This document shows positions 37,301 through 47,823 of a DNA stretch of 64,000 nt, piece by piece. The translations under genes were made by a program, and so were the position numbers. The notes beneath the pieces were generated by a model. The model saw only the letters and a list, made by a program, of their open reading frames with translations. It did no database searches and was not told the origin of the DNA. The DNA is from Tethya wilhelma (lineage: Eukaryota; Porifera; Demospongiae; Tethyida; Tethyidae). Location of the stretch: assembly GCA_964030475.1 (NCBI GenBank), contig CAXIPT010000001.1:13173374-13237373 (forward strand). The letters run 5' to 3'. Position 1 is the stretch's first letter, and every line of letters begins with the position of its first letter.

Positions 37301-39799
37301 TAATACCACCATTCATTAAGTTGTTAGACTGATAGCAATACTCTATGGCAGTGACTGTACCACTGCAGCTGCTGGTCAGAACATCCTCTGCTACTTGGTA
37401 GATCACCAGTACGTTTGGTACTAGTGGTGTGAATGTGCTCACTGGTAATGCCATCAGTGTTTCCACAGTGGGTGAAACATCACCAGGGAGAGCACCAGTT
37501 CCATCAGGAGATGATGAACACTGCCACTCATACAATGCCACTGAAACTGATGGGAGAATGGGCATATAAATCATTGAACTGAAACTTTCCCTAGACATAC
37601 CTGTACTCAGATGGAAAATAATCAAGAAAAAACACAACACATTTGAGCCTAGTATCTGTGACTTCATTCTTCAATTTGTGTGTTCTGTATAGACTTCCTG
37701 GTTTACTATGAATCCACCCCCTAAGTAGGTGTGTACTAGTATCCTCAACAGTTGTATTTCATGGTTGTCTGCATGAGTTTTTGATGGTCAAAAAAAATTT
37801 AACAGTTTGGTCGACAAAGCTTATATAGGCCTTTGATCAGGCCTTCTTGATCATGATTGGAAAACTTTTCCAAAAAAAGAGTTTATGTACAGTCATGTCA
37901 TAGATCATCACATACAACATACCTTGTGTGCAATGTCTGGCCATTGGCTACCTTGAAACTATACTTACCATCATCAGTGATTTGTCTGTTTGTGTCCATG
38001 TGCTACATTTTCCAGCTAATGTTATTGATTCAGTTTGTGTCCATACACTGTGTTTTCCAGTTGATGCCTCTTGTGAGCAATCTTGAGATATTGTTATCAC
38101 CTCATTATTGTCAACATAACTGTAGTCTGTGTTTGATTGATGACTGATAGGAGTTTGGATGTTCGCTGTCAAATTGACAAAAATTAAACACGAATTAAAT
38201 GATCAAAATTTACTACAGACTAGAAAAGAAGAAAATAAGTCTATCTGAGTGGTCTCATAGCCACATCCATCAAGAAAACGTATGCATATTTGTATGATTT
38301 TGGCTTGAGATGGTTGGTATTGTACTACCCAATGGCATTGTAATTATTGAAAATGTATGGCCATCTTTACCAAACAGGCCAAAATGGCCAAAATTATACA
38401 CATGCATGAAATGAAAATTTTAGCAGCAAATAATTATTTCAACTGTCATAGTATGCAAAGACTATAATAAAACAAAACAAACAAGAAAGGTGTATCTATA
38501 TATATACTGTACTTGGTATAGTTGGTAAGGTTGACTCCACTTTAACACCAATATTTACTGGTATGTGTGTGTGTGTGTGTCCTGGCACACACACATACAC
38601 ATTATCATAATTATTTTAGATTGGGATGAAATTTAGATGATTTAGTGTGACACTGTTCTTGTTGAGTAATTGTGAGTTGATCACACTATACAGGTACTTT
38701 TTCTCTGGCAATGTTCTGTCCCACATGGATGGCGATGATTTGAACGAGCCTCTTGAGCATGACACAGAGTTCTTCAAGATCATTGAGGTATATAGTCATG
38801 CATGCAGTGTTTAGAATAAACAATATTTGTACATGTGGTTAATTCATGTTTCTCCTGTCTCTTTTGGACAGAGCTTTGGTAGTTCATTTCTCCGGACAGA
38901 CATTGCCACTTTCAAGCAGAACTTAAACTCCCTACAGACACTAAACAGTAAACATAAGCTCTACTCAAAGGTAAGGTAGTGCCATACATTTGGTTAGACC
39001 ACATTTGTAAACTAGTACTCACCTATAATGCCCACCAAAAGCTCTTCACTACATGTACTATGTATTTTTCCCGTTTTGATTTTGTGTGTATGTGTAGGTT
39101 CAGTTTCGGAGTGTCATGCTCTATCCTTTCCTTCAACTACTGTTTCAAGTTCTTGTTCAAAAGTCACATGACCTTCTCCAGGAGGAGATATGTCTGTGTA
39201 TGTATAGTATGGCGGCTGTTGATTTTGTCACTTATCATCGAGAGTTTCTGCCAAAGTTTCTTGGCAGTGTTGAAAATCTCTCCACAGACCAGCAGGGCGA
39301 ACTGGTCAAAAACTACAAGATGGATGAGGTATCAGATATAGCTTTATGATTGTTAAGAGTCAAGTTGAGAAGTTGATATAAATTAAAATATATATTAATG
39401 ACATGATCTTTTTTTCAATGCTTTAAAAACTTGCATTGTCCATACACACGAGTGTTTTCTATAGGCTGGACTAACTATTAAAACAAAAAGCAAACTACTA
39501 AACATCTTCCTATAATTACTTCTGGCATAACAAAATCGGATTGATTTTATGCTTGAAATTCACTATTAATAACTCAGAGTCTTAGCCCTTGTTCTCCTTC
39601 CCTCCCTTATGCAGAAGCTAGTATAGTACCATAGAGATAGGGCTCATGTATACAGTAGCTGGATTCTTATATCTTCAACCTCTTATTTTTTTAGGACCTC
39701 CCTTCTTTTGTTCGAAACTTGAGAGTATTTGTTAATGATTTACGGTACTTTCTACTTCTTAACGGAAGTGTACCTCCTGGATGTGTAAAGCTTAGCTAG
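34310..39799 (+). CDS. XPO6: exportin-6, 3' exons
   Basis: Exons: about 34320-34486 (LVQDPGGADKAFLPSIISFV, NNWR), 38694-38787, 38872-38970 (TFKQNLNSLQTLNSKHKLYS), 39098-39328 (VQFRSVMLYPF, VLVQKSHDLLQEEICLCMYS) and 39695-39799 (DLPSFVRNLRVFVNDLRYF, VPPGCVKLS, stop). From memory these align with the C-terminus of animal exportin-6, the nuclear exporter of actin-profilin complexes; QVLVHKSHDLLQEEI and PPGTVKL are close matches. Phases join. The first exon has lost its 5' end at the N at 34319, and no earlier exons are seen on this strand. The 4.2-kb intron after exon 34486 contains a whole receptor gene on the other strand. The middle of exportin-6 is found on the minus strand at 61.9-63.9 kb. 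Confidence 0.85.
34863..35473. mobile_element. DNA element with GGGGCGAGCGTGAG ends
   Basis: GGGGCGAGCGTGAGCGAG at the left and CTCACGCTCGCCCC at the right are inverted repeats. About 610 bp with no intact coding frame. It lies in the exportin-6 intron, between that gene's exon and the tail of the nested receptor. Confidence 0.65.
35639..37667 (-). CDS. orphan single-pass receptor paralogue nested in exportin-6 intron
   Basis: Exons: 37667-37601 signal peptide (LGSNVLCFFLIIFHLSTG), 37546-36944 ectodomain (ALYEWQCSSSPDGTGALPG, FEVWSQPTASRC), 36860-36459 Thr/Pro stalk and TM (GIAVSAAVGGLTAITVVVTV) then MKRHYKKN, 36198-35992, 35936-35724 and 35661-35639 (GIYGTVF, stop). The donor after 36944 reads GCGAGT, a GC-AG intron, where the sister gene has GTAAGT. 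Tail tyrosines: DYNYVNGDEV, KAYVTS, EAYGHT, NYDVIEN, DYSYVDNDEV, VAYGHT and IYGTV, several of the YxxV/I type. No kinase. It is close to the 31.7-34.1 kb gene in ectodomain and TM but has a longer stalk and more tail motifs. Probably a surface receptor using SH2 adaptors; ligand unknown. Confidence 0.75.
37948..38172 (-). pseudogene. orphan-receptor tail exon remnant
   Basis: Encodes NIQTPISHQSNTDYSYVDNN and SQEASTG, nearly the same as the tail exon at 35724-35936. It then degenerates into a duplicated VWTQTES/TWTQTDKS stretch. No matching upstream exons are seen to the right, so this is an isolated piece of a third copy. Confidence 0.6.
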
Positions 39800-40208
39800 C
39801 CAACATGTACATGAATTGTATGTCTTTATGTCCTTGTGTCTAAGAGTGGCTGTGATTGTGGAGCACAAAGGTATGTCTGTATTGTATGTCTTAATATTTA
39901 TTGTGAGAATAGTTTTTGTTAATATGTGCACTTTTATATAGTACATGCTGACTATATTGCATTCATGTCATAATCATATTAATTTTATGAAAAAAAAAAA
40001 ACAACAGCAAAATTTATTCAAATTAAATACAACAACAACAAAAAAACAACAAGAAATGTGTAATGCAATTATATTAGGTGTATATGTGATTTCCATCTGT
40101 AATGAGTGAAATTAATGTTCGATGTTGTTATGAGTCACAAAATTCGACTTTGCTTTGAGGAAATGGGTTGTTCACAATTTGTGCAAGATCTCTGTATTTA
40201 ATGAAGAA
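39800..40208. other. convergent 3' flanks; polyadenylation region
   Basis: Between the exportin-6 stop (plus) and the large minus-strand gene. An AATAAA on the minus strand (about 40011-40016), beside A-rich tracts at 39990-40050, would suit as a poly(A) signal for the minus gene. No ORF. Confidence 0.4.
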
Positions 40209-43200
40209 TTAATACACATAAGTAAGGCTCAGTCTCTCTCTAATTGTGCATGTGTTTTTGTATACCTTTCCAAGTGTAACTCTGGGTACATCATTGTCCT
40301 CCGAGCCATGAGCCTCTGTGTCTTGATCTTCATTGTCCATTTCAGTTGGCACAACACACACTTCAGCACCGATGAGAAGACCCGTTTCTATGATAAAGTC
40401 AGGTTTGTTGTAGGCTTCTTGAGGTGATGCACTAGGAGACAATCTCCTAGTGGCTTTCAAAATGACTCGGCCAGTGGATGATTTGCTCGCTCCTTTCAAC
40501 CTTGTCTTCTCTGTTTCTTCTGTAGAATGAGTGCTGGCGATCTCATCACAGGGAGAACCAGTGTGATCACTCAATGCTCCTTTGTTAAGAACACACTTTG
40601 AGTTGTTAGACTGAGTACCACTGATGTCTAATTTAGCTAGTTCCATTGCTGTCATTTGTGCAACAATCTCATGAGCTCGTTTTGATGGAGAACGCTTCAT
40701 GTGGAGTAGTCGGGATGACTTGCTCTTAGGTTTGAAACTGCAAGCCTTCTTACTTGAGTTAGGAGTGTCTGAGGTACTGAGAGGGAACTTCACATCTGAC
40801 GAAACATGTCGCCTCTTGACAACTCCAAAATCAATGACATCATCCAGTACAGAATCTGTTTCACTGATTGTGCTGAGTTTTCTCTTCCTGGAAACACCAT
40901 GTTCCTTTGAGCTACCTTGTCCTTTGCACTCTTCAATCTCACCATGAGATGTAGATTGGCCCTGACTATTGTTCTCCACATGTGGTGACAAAGTCTTGTC
41001 CGTCTCTTTGTAACTCTCTTGCTCTGTTGAGTTGAGGATGTTGGCCAGATTCTGGATGTTTTCTTGAGTGAGTTCCTTAAACACAAGAGTAGGCTTCTTG
41101 AGAAAGAAGGGTTTGTTCATTGACGGCCTCCAGTGCTCATTGCTCTCCTCTGTTGGTGATGGTGTGCTCTCTTTGCTCTTTCCTTGTGATGACTTGGCAA
41201 TGAAGTCCTTGAATGCCACTTTAACAACCAGACTGGTTACATCATCAGGCTCGTCTTCCTCAGAAGATCCTGGACAAACATGTTTAGTTGGTAGCAGTTC
41301 TTCAACCTTTGTGTGCAGGAGAGTAGCCTTGCGTACTGCTGTGAGTAACATGTGTCTTGTCCGTCGCAATCCACGAGCAGCAGAATGGTCTTGTTTGGAG
41401 TTGGGAACGCTGAACTTCTTAGCATTGCTAGAGAGTTGTTCCAGGTCCTCCTTGAGGGTTTCAGTGAATTCTGCTTTCATGTGATTGCGTAGAATGGTTG
41501 ATAGGAAAGATGCAGTGTTGTTTAGAGATGTCTTGAAGCGATCCAAATTGGGTCGCACATCTTTAGGAGAGAGCTTGTTGACTTCACATTGCACTCTTGA
41601 AACACACTGTTTGACTTTGGCTGCAAATTGAGTCAGTTCCAGCTTCTTTTCTTCACTGATGTTTGGTAGAGCTGCTGTTTCTTCAGTCAATGGAAGTGCA
41701 TTGCTCAAATCTTTACAAGTGGTGTCGTAGTTGGTAGAGTGACAGTTGTCAGCGTCTACTTTACTTGTCTCATCACCATCTTCACAGTGAGTTTCTTGCT
41801 TTTCGGCTGCCAACACTTTAGCCAAGTTCTCCACATTCTCAGCTGTCAACCCCTTGAAGTTGAAGGTAGCTGGTTTGAGGAAGAATGGCACATTGAGTGA
41901 TGGTTTCCAGTGTGATGAATCACTTGTGGCACTGGGTGATCCATTTGAGGAAGAATGAGTGACCACCTCTGGTAGGGCATTTTGTAGATCCCTTGAGATT
42001 GTCTCATAGTTGAGTGGACTTGGCTTTAAGTTGATGTCTTCTTTGACAGTTTTACTCGAAGTGTTTGACTGGCGATCCTTGGCTAATGCTCTGCCTAAAT
42101 TCAGAGCTAGTTGCACTGTCATTCCCTTGAAGGCAAGCCGGGCTGGCTTCAAAAAGAACTTGATGTTTAGTGACGGCTTCCAGTGATTGGAAGGACTTGT
42201 GTTAGTGTCAACCTCATTGTCTGTTGTCAGGTGATTCCTTCTGGATGACTCCCAGGAAAGAGAAGTTAAGGACTGACCAGTGGATGAGGTCCCAGTGGCT
42301 GTGGATTCCTGTGTTGGACAGGTACTCTCGGGACTGGAGTTTTCACTGGTATTAGATGACTGGTCTGAGGATGAGTGACTGTCCTCCATGCGACTCTGTT
42401 GGTTTCCATCAGTGACCAAATCAAGAGCGCTTTGAAGATCTTTGCAAGTGGTCTCGTAGATTTGCGGATTTCCTTGAACCTGTGTAACCTCTTTGTCTGC
42501 TGTCTTGGTAGCTGATTTTGATTCAGCAAAGAGTCGTTTGCCAAGGTTAAGGACATTCTCCACTGTCAAACCCTTGAAAACCAGAGTGGCAGGTTTCAAA
42601 AAGAACTTGCACTTGAGGGATGGTTTCCAATGACCACCTGTAGTTTTGTTGGTCTCCATCTCACTGCCACGGTCCCTTCCAAGTCCTTGATTGTCATTTT
42701 CTCGATTTTGAGTGGATGGATGAAGACAGGGTAGAGATGCCCCAGCAGTGGACAAGTGATTACTGGGGGACTCAAGTGTGGAGATTGGAGTAATGGATTG
42801 AGTCGTTAGGAGACCAGAATGATTGAAGGAGGATCCTAATTGCACTGCAGAGGTTGAAGGTAGAAACAAGTGGGTGGAGTCTTCATCTATTTTCTCTTCC
42901 TCATTGGATTCATCATCAGTGCTGTCTTCTTCAGAGGAAGTGGTCAATGTCTCCAGCTCTCCATAGAGAAGAGATGCCAATCGCTGTCCTAAAGTCAAGA
43001 GGCGTCTCACTTTGTTCAGAGGGTGATAGGCAGCTCTGTCCCTTTTGTGCAACTTTGTTGCCATGGTACACATTCTTTGAATAGCACTCTTGAGAAGCAG
43101 GGATGACTCCAGCTTCATGCCTTTCTGGACCAAGCTTGTAGCAAGCTGTTGAGCATTTTCCAGTGTGCTCTTCAGGCGATCAAGATTGGATTGGACATCA

Positions 43201-43295
43201 TCAGGAGAGATTTTATCGAGCTCAGTCTTTATAGACTGAAGGCATCTTCTTAGCCTCTCAGCATAGTTAACTGATTTTTGTTGGCTTGACTCCAT
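40209..43295 (-). CDS. large uncharacterised protein with four HWKPS/FFLKPA repeats
   Basis: Single uninterrupted reading frame. The likely start is MESSQQKS (43295): just upstream, at about 43308, TTTACAG looks like an acceptor, with a donor near 43375, so a 5' UTR intron is likely. Numbering from the upstream in-frame Met (9 residues longer), residues 20-125 and 564-675 are two related helical domains (LDKISPDDVQSNLDRLKSTL versus VNKLSPKDVRPNLDRFKTSL), each followed by an acidic SSEED stretch. Four motifs of about 38 residues start near 231, 380, 471 and 730: HW(K/R)PS, FFLKPA, FKGLT, then N and L positions; three are followed by Y(E/D)TTCKDLxNAL. The C-terminal third is Ser/Lys-rich with RKRKLS and KRSPSKR, suggesting a nuclear protein. 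I do not recognise the family. A possible donor (GGAAAGGTATAC, near 40264) could add a downstream exon. Confidence 0.75.
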   Translation of the reverse strand: MESSQQKSVNYAERLRRCLQSIKTELDKISPDDVQSNLDRLKSTLENAQQLATSLVQKGMKLESSLLLKSAIQRMCTMATKLHKRDRAAYHPLNKVRRLLTLGQRLASLLYGELETLTTSSEEDSTDDESNEEEKIDEDSTHLFLPSTSAVQLGSSFNHSGLLTTQSITPISTLESPSNHLSTAGASLPCLHPSTQNRENDNQGLGRDRGSEMETNKTTGGHWKPSLKCKFFLKPATLVFKGLTVENVLNLGKRLFAESKSATKTADKEVTQVQGNPQIYETTCKDLQSALDLVTDGNQQSRMEDSHSSSDQSSNTSENSSPESTCPTQESTATGTSSTGQSLTSLSWESSRRNHLTTDNEVDTNTSPSNHWKPSLNIKFFLKPARLAFKGMTVQLALNLGRALAKDRQSNTSSKTVKEDINLKPSPLNYETISRDLQNALPEVVTHSSSNGSPSATSDSSHWKPSLNVPFFLKPATFNFKGLTAENVENLAKVLAAEKQETHCEDGDETSKVDADNCHSTNYDTTCKDLSNALPLTEETAALPNISEEKKLELTQFAAKVKQCVSRVQCEVNKLSPKDVRPNLDRFKTSLNNTASFLSTILRNHMKAEFTETLKEDLEQLSSNAKKFSVPNSKQDHSAARGLRRTRHMLLTAVRKATLLHTKVEELLPTKHVCPGSSEEDEPDDVTSLVVKVAFKDFIAKSSQGKSKESTPSPTEESNEHWRPSMNKPFFLKKPTLVFKELTQENIQNLANILNSTEQESYKETDKTLSPHVENNSQGQSTSHGEIEECKGQGSSKEHGVSRKRKLSTISETDSVLDDVIDFGVVKRRHVSSDVKFPLSTSDTPNSSKKACSFKPKSKSSRLLHMKRSPSKRAHEIVAQMTAMELAKLDISGTQSNNSKCVLNKGALSDHTGSPCDEIASTHSTEETEKTRLKGASKSSTGRVILKATRRLSPSASPQEAYNKPDFIIETGLLIGAEVCVVPTEMDNEDQDTEAHGSEDNDVPRVTLGKVYKNTCTIRERLSLTYVY

Positions 43296-43322
43296 ACTGA
43301 TAAATATTAGCTGTAAATTCAA

Positions 43323-44055
43323 ATCAGAATGATAAATATTATGACTAATGCACAGTATTTAACTACCTACCTTTGTAGTGAAATGTAAACACGTTAGCGA
43401 AAATGTGTTGTGGGCGTAGCTCAATTTTGAACACGTTTTAATATCAAGTATAGAGTCTACCTGAATATAACAAAACCGAATCTAATAAAATGCATTGTAC
43501 AAAATTCACATAATAATAAATTATTATAATACTGAAACAATATTATACTTACAGCAAACTTTGTTTTAGTTTGATTGTAGAAGTTCGTTCCAAAGCTCGA
43601 TCACGGCGCTAATAAATCAATATCGGCTCGGTAGAAATATTCACCTGAAATTGTCTTTAGACACTGTCAATAAGATACAGTAGCAACTGACAAATCTTCA
43701 CCAACTTCTCTGAAGGAGAATGTCTTGGAAAATGAACCATCGCTTAGGTATTAGCGTCTTTATCTACGCATGCGCATTAGACTGTAACCATGGAAATAAA
43801 ACCGCGCACGCATATGTTTTCCCTAGGTCTAGGCATAGGTCTAGGCCTGAAGTCGCAGGCTGGCTGCTGGCCCATGATGTAGATTTTGAGCACTCAATTC
43901 CACGAGTATCTTATAGGCCAAGTACTACTACCAGGCACACAGCATGTGACTGATGATGTCTCTTTTGGTAACCAGGTAGTCTGCTCGGTAAAGGTTCGCG
44001 CATGCCAAAGTCACGTGATGGTACATCGCGCGCGCGCGCGCGCATCATAGTATAG
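43323..44055. promoter_or_regulatory. 5' flank of the large gene; (CG)n tract
   Basis: Contains the probable 5' UTR exon around 43376-43390, no other exon, and a (CG)n run at 44027-44043 next to the piggyBac-flanking repeat. Promoter role is inferred from position. Confidence 0.4.
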
Positions 44056-44325
44056 CCCTTTCAGTCAAGAAAAGTGATTTTCAGCTCGAGCACAACTCGG
44101 CTCATTTGAATATTCATAAGTGCGACCTTTGAAGTCAGTCGCTCTGGCAACAGCCCTCTGGCAGAATGAGTCCAGTTAACCACGCCCACTCAAAGAAAAG
44201 AGCTCGAAAGACGTGCACGCCGCACGATCCCCAAAATCACTCCAAAATGCCAGCGCTTGCTGCTCCATCCACATAGAACTCTTTGCTCGACACCCCTCTA
44301 CTACATACTAGAGTATATGACTCTT

Positions 44326-44359
<34 letters not shown>

Positions 44360-44842
44360 AAGTCGATCAAAGCTAACTTCAAAGCCGCATCTTCAAAGGC
44401 GAACCACTTAATCCATTATAGATCAGAGTACCGACCACTTCAAAATCCATTATGGGATATATCCGGTGCCGACATGCCGACAATGAATAATTCATGCACC
44501 AGAATGATGACGTATTGGAGAAATATTGAATTGAAGTTTCATGTAATTTTACACGATTTCGTGATCGAAAGGGTTATTAGATGACCAAATGACACTCAGA
44601 ATGAAACATGCACAAAACCATCCCAAACTGTTACAGTATGATTTCACATCATTATTATGAGTATTATTGATGAAAGAATTGACATGACTGCATGCAAACT
44701 AAATTTTAATGGCAATTTGTATCAATGGCAATTGTACACTACAACTGATGAATTTTTAATGGCAATTTGCACACTAATTTAATTATAGTTATGATAGTTC
44801 TTAAAACATTCAGTTTTGCAAAGTCTAACTCCACAGACTCCG
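44056..44842. repeat. ~770-bp direct repeat, left copy (piggyBac 3' flank)
   Basis: Begins CCCTTTCAGTCAAGAAAAGT. It contains an A-tract (44333-44359) and an inverted GATCGAAAGGG at about 44563-44574, and ends inside the transposase 3' coding end at CCACAGACTCCG. The right copy is 47516-48282. Differences seen are a few small indels and single changes. Confidence 0.9.
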
Positions 44843-47498
44843 CAGCCGAAACAGGAATATTTAGGTTTGTCCGGACGAGTTAGCTCGCAATGACGGCACC
44901 TACCCCTGTTTAACCCAATGTCTCCTACTCTCTCTAAGTAGCATACCCTCTCATTTGTGGTCTTTACTGTTCTGATACTACTAGCTCTAACACCTCGACC
45001 CAGTCCCTCTTCATCTAGCAAGCAGTGAAACAATTCCACACGAAATGCCAAACTATCTTTTTTTGGTTTAACATTATGCCGTTTACAGCTATGCTTGTAC
45101 AAAATATAGGCATTACTAACAGCAATGTTAAACAATTTAGTGAAAATGCGTAACCAATATCGTTTGGATTTTCTGTCTAGATCATAGGTTTTCACAAGCT
45201 GATTTGTTCTGTCTACAGCACTCATACAATTATTGTAGGCTGGCAAGAGTGGAGGAACGCTTTGTAATCTAAGCACACCATCAGGTTGAAGACGAATTAC
45301 AAGTGTGTCCATATGCTCAGGGAATACATTTGTAACAAATCTGACTACTTTTCGGTCATGAAAAACATAGTAGCACAAATCACCTACTTTTTGAGCTACA
45401 TAACTACCCTTGTCAATCTTAATTTTCTTTAAGCTATCGGGAAAGCCTTTTGCATTTTCTTTTATTGTTCCTACAAAGTATATGCTTTCTTTAGCTAAGT
45501 CTTCAACTAGTGGTCCACTCGAGTAGTAATTATCACAGTAAACAACATGGTTTTGACCACAATAAGGCTCCATAAGATCCTTAACTACTCTCTTTACTAG
45601 TCCTTTCTCTGATATTTTTCTACCTGTTGCCGGATCTACCTCTCTGCCTTCATACAGTTGAAAGTTACACAGATAACCACAACAAGAGCATGAACAACAC
45701 CACATCTTAAATCCAAGCTTAATAGGCTTTTTAGGCATAACTACTTTCCCTCTAACACGTCCTTTGTATTTAATCATTGATTCATCTACAGCAAGCTCTT
45801 GACTAGGACTATAGGCTTCCATAAACGATCTATTCAGTACATCTACTAGAGGCTGAATCTTACGAGCTATTCCTTTACTTCCAGTCACATTCTCATTATC
45901 TACCAAATGCAAATTGGACCACAATGACCAGAATCTAGTGGAAGACATGTATTGGTGTAAGGCTGGTATTCCCAAAAATTCGTCAGTACTCCAATAATTC
46001 CTTATTCTAGGCAACTTGTGGATTCCCATCAATACTACTATGCCCAAAAATGTCCACATTTCTCTAACTGAGGTCTCCTCCCATTTAGGTACCTCATTCT
46101 GAATGGCATATCTATTAGTTTCTACAGCCATCAACTCACACAAACTAGTAGGCCAAACCAAGTTGAAATACTCAAATGCACTACTCGTAGCAGGATCTAA
46201 ATCTGTAGTAGGCCCTTCGACACCTAAAAAAGCTGGGTAATGACCAGAGCTAAGTGATGCTTTAAGTGCTAACTTTCGCGCTTTTTGTCTCCGCTTTGGG
46301 GTAGGTGCTGCTCCATCTAGGTCGCCTTCAAAATCACTCTCCTCTTCTTCGTCCTCACCATCAGAACCACTAGAGTAGAACAACAAAGAGTAACACATTG
46401 CAATCACAGAAGAACATGCTAAATGAATACCTTAGTAGTCGTTGTAGTGCATCCTCATCCTCTTCATCATCACTGTCATCACTGTCATCACTGCCATGTA
46501 AACATTCTGAGTGTGCGTATGCATGTATGTGTGTAGGGAGAACAAGTAATGATATTCATAGTCTAGACAACACAGGGGATCGAGCCAGTTTCGGAAAGTA
46601 TTAACGATATTCATACCCTAGAAACACAGGGATCCAGGCCAGTCTCGGTCGGGAAAATGATAATGATATTCATAGCCTAAAAACATAGGGGATTGGCCCG
46701 GTTTCGGAAAACATTAACGATATTCATACCCTAGAAACACAGGGATCCAGGCCAGTCTCGGTCGGAAAAATGATAATGATATTCATAGCCTAAAACATAG
46801 GGATCGGCCCAGTTGCGGAAAGCATTAATGTTATTCATAGCCAACAAAACACACGGGATCCAGGCCAGTCTCGGTCGGAAAATGATAATGATATTCATAG
46901 CCTGAAAACATAGGGGATCGGCCCAGTTTCGGAAAGCATTAACAATATTATTCATAGCCAACAAAACACAAGAGATCTGGACCAGTTTCAGAAAATTTCA
47001 TAGCCTAGGGAAAAAACAGGATCTGGGCGGCTAGTTTCCGGAAATGATAACAATATTCATAGCCTAGAAAACCGGCACAGGGACGTGATGCGTGCCTGTT
47101 TTCGAAACAACAAAACACAGGGATCCGGGATTGTTTACAATGATAGTGATATTCACAGCCTAAAAAACGTAGGGAAGATATTCATGGCCTAGAAAGCCAG
47201 GGATTCGAGCCAAAAGGCCCGCCAACAATAGGTTCAAGCATAGCCACACTCTCTGGGATACAGTAATGATATTCATAGGCCTAAAAAACCCACAATCAAA
47301 CAAAAACTGACCACAAACACGCTCAAAGTGTCCTGGTACAGCTCTTTCATCACTCCATGCTCAGTAACACACAAAACAAGCCAATTTACCTTCCAGAAAG
47401 GTGAAATCGGGGCCGATCTCGTCGTTTGGGTCCTCATCAGTCACAAGGGAACGGCTGCTACAGCAACCAGACGATTTTGACGAACATTGAAAATCCAT
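44779..47498 (-). CDS. piggyBac transposase, intact
   Basis: Three exons: 47498-47390 (MDFQCSSKSSGCCSSRSLVT, short N-terminus), 46506-46431 (acidic GSDDSDDSDDEEDEDALQ) and 46369-44779. The main exon is a DDE_Tnp_1_7 transposase. It has TNRYAIQNEVPKW and FLGIVVLMGIHKLPRIRNYW, and catalytic Asp in VDESMIKYKGR, CDNYYSSGPL and MSAVDRTNQLV. It ends in a Cys-rich finger (CRHCELTRPDK, SCFGCGVCGVRLC). No stop or frameshift, so it may encode active transposase for cut-and-paste transposition. Intron 1 is filled by a 46.5-47.3 kb minisatellite. The start codon lies 18 bp from the right direct repeat. It could instead be a domesticated PGBD-like gene. Confidence 0.88.
46545..47290. repeat. minisatellite, ~58-62-bp degenerate units
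   Basis: At least ten units around GATATTCATAGCCTA, (A)CACAGGGATCC or CATAGGGGATCGG, and CCAGTTTCGGAAA alternate and degrade to the right. The array lies inside transposase intron 1. Confidence 0.85.
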
Positions 47499-47515
47499 CA
47501 CTAGCTGAACAATAA

Positions 47516-47785
47516 CCCTTTCAGTCAAGAAAAGTGATTTTCAGCTCGAGCACAACTCGGCTCATTTGAATATTCATAAGTGCGACCTTTGAAGTCAGTC
47601 GCTCTGGCAACAGCCCTCTGGCAGAATGAGTCCAGTTAACCACGCCCACTCAAAGAAAAGAGCTCGAAAGACGTGCACGCCGCACGATCCCCAAAATCAC
47701 TCCAAAATGCCAGCGCTTGCTGCTCCATCCACATAGAACTCTTTGCTTGACACCCCTCTACTACATACTAGAGTATATGACTCTT

Positions 47786-47823
<38 letters not shown>

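Noticed and set aside
34310..39799. Trans-splicing of exportin-6 halves from opposite strands
   Set aside because: Possible but unsupported; inverted duplication or misassembly explains the duplicated exon and the Ns more simply.
46545..47290. Regularly spaced repeats that could suggest a CRISPR array
   Set aside because: Units are degenerate and contiguous without unique spacers, and the context is a eukaryotic intron.
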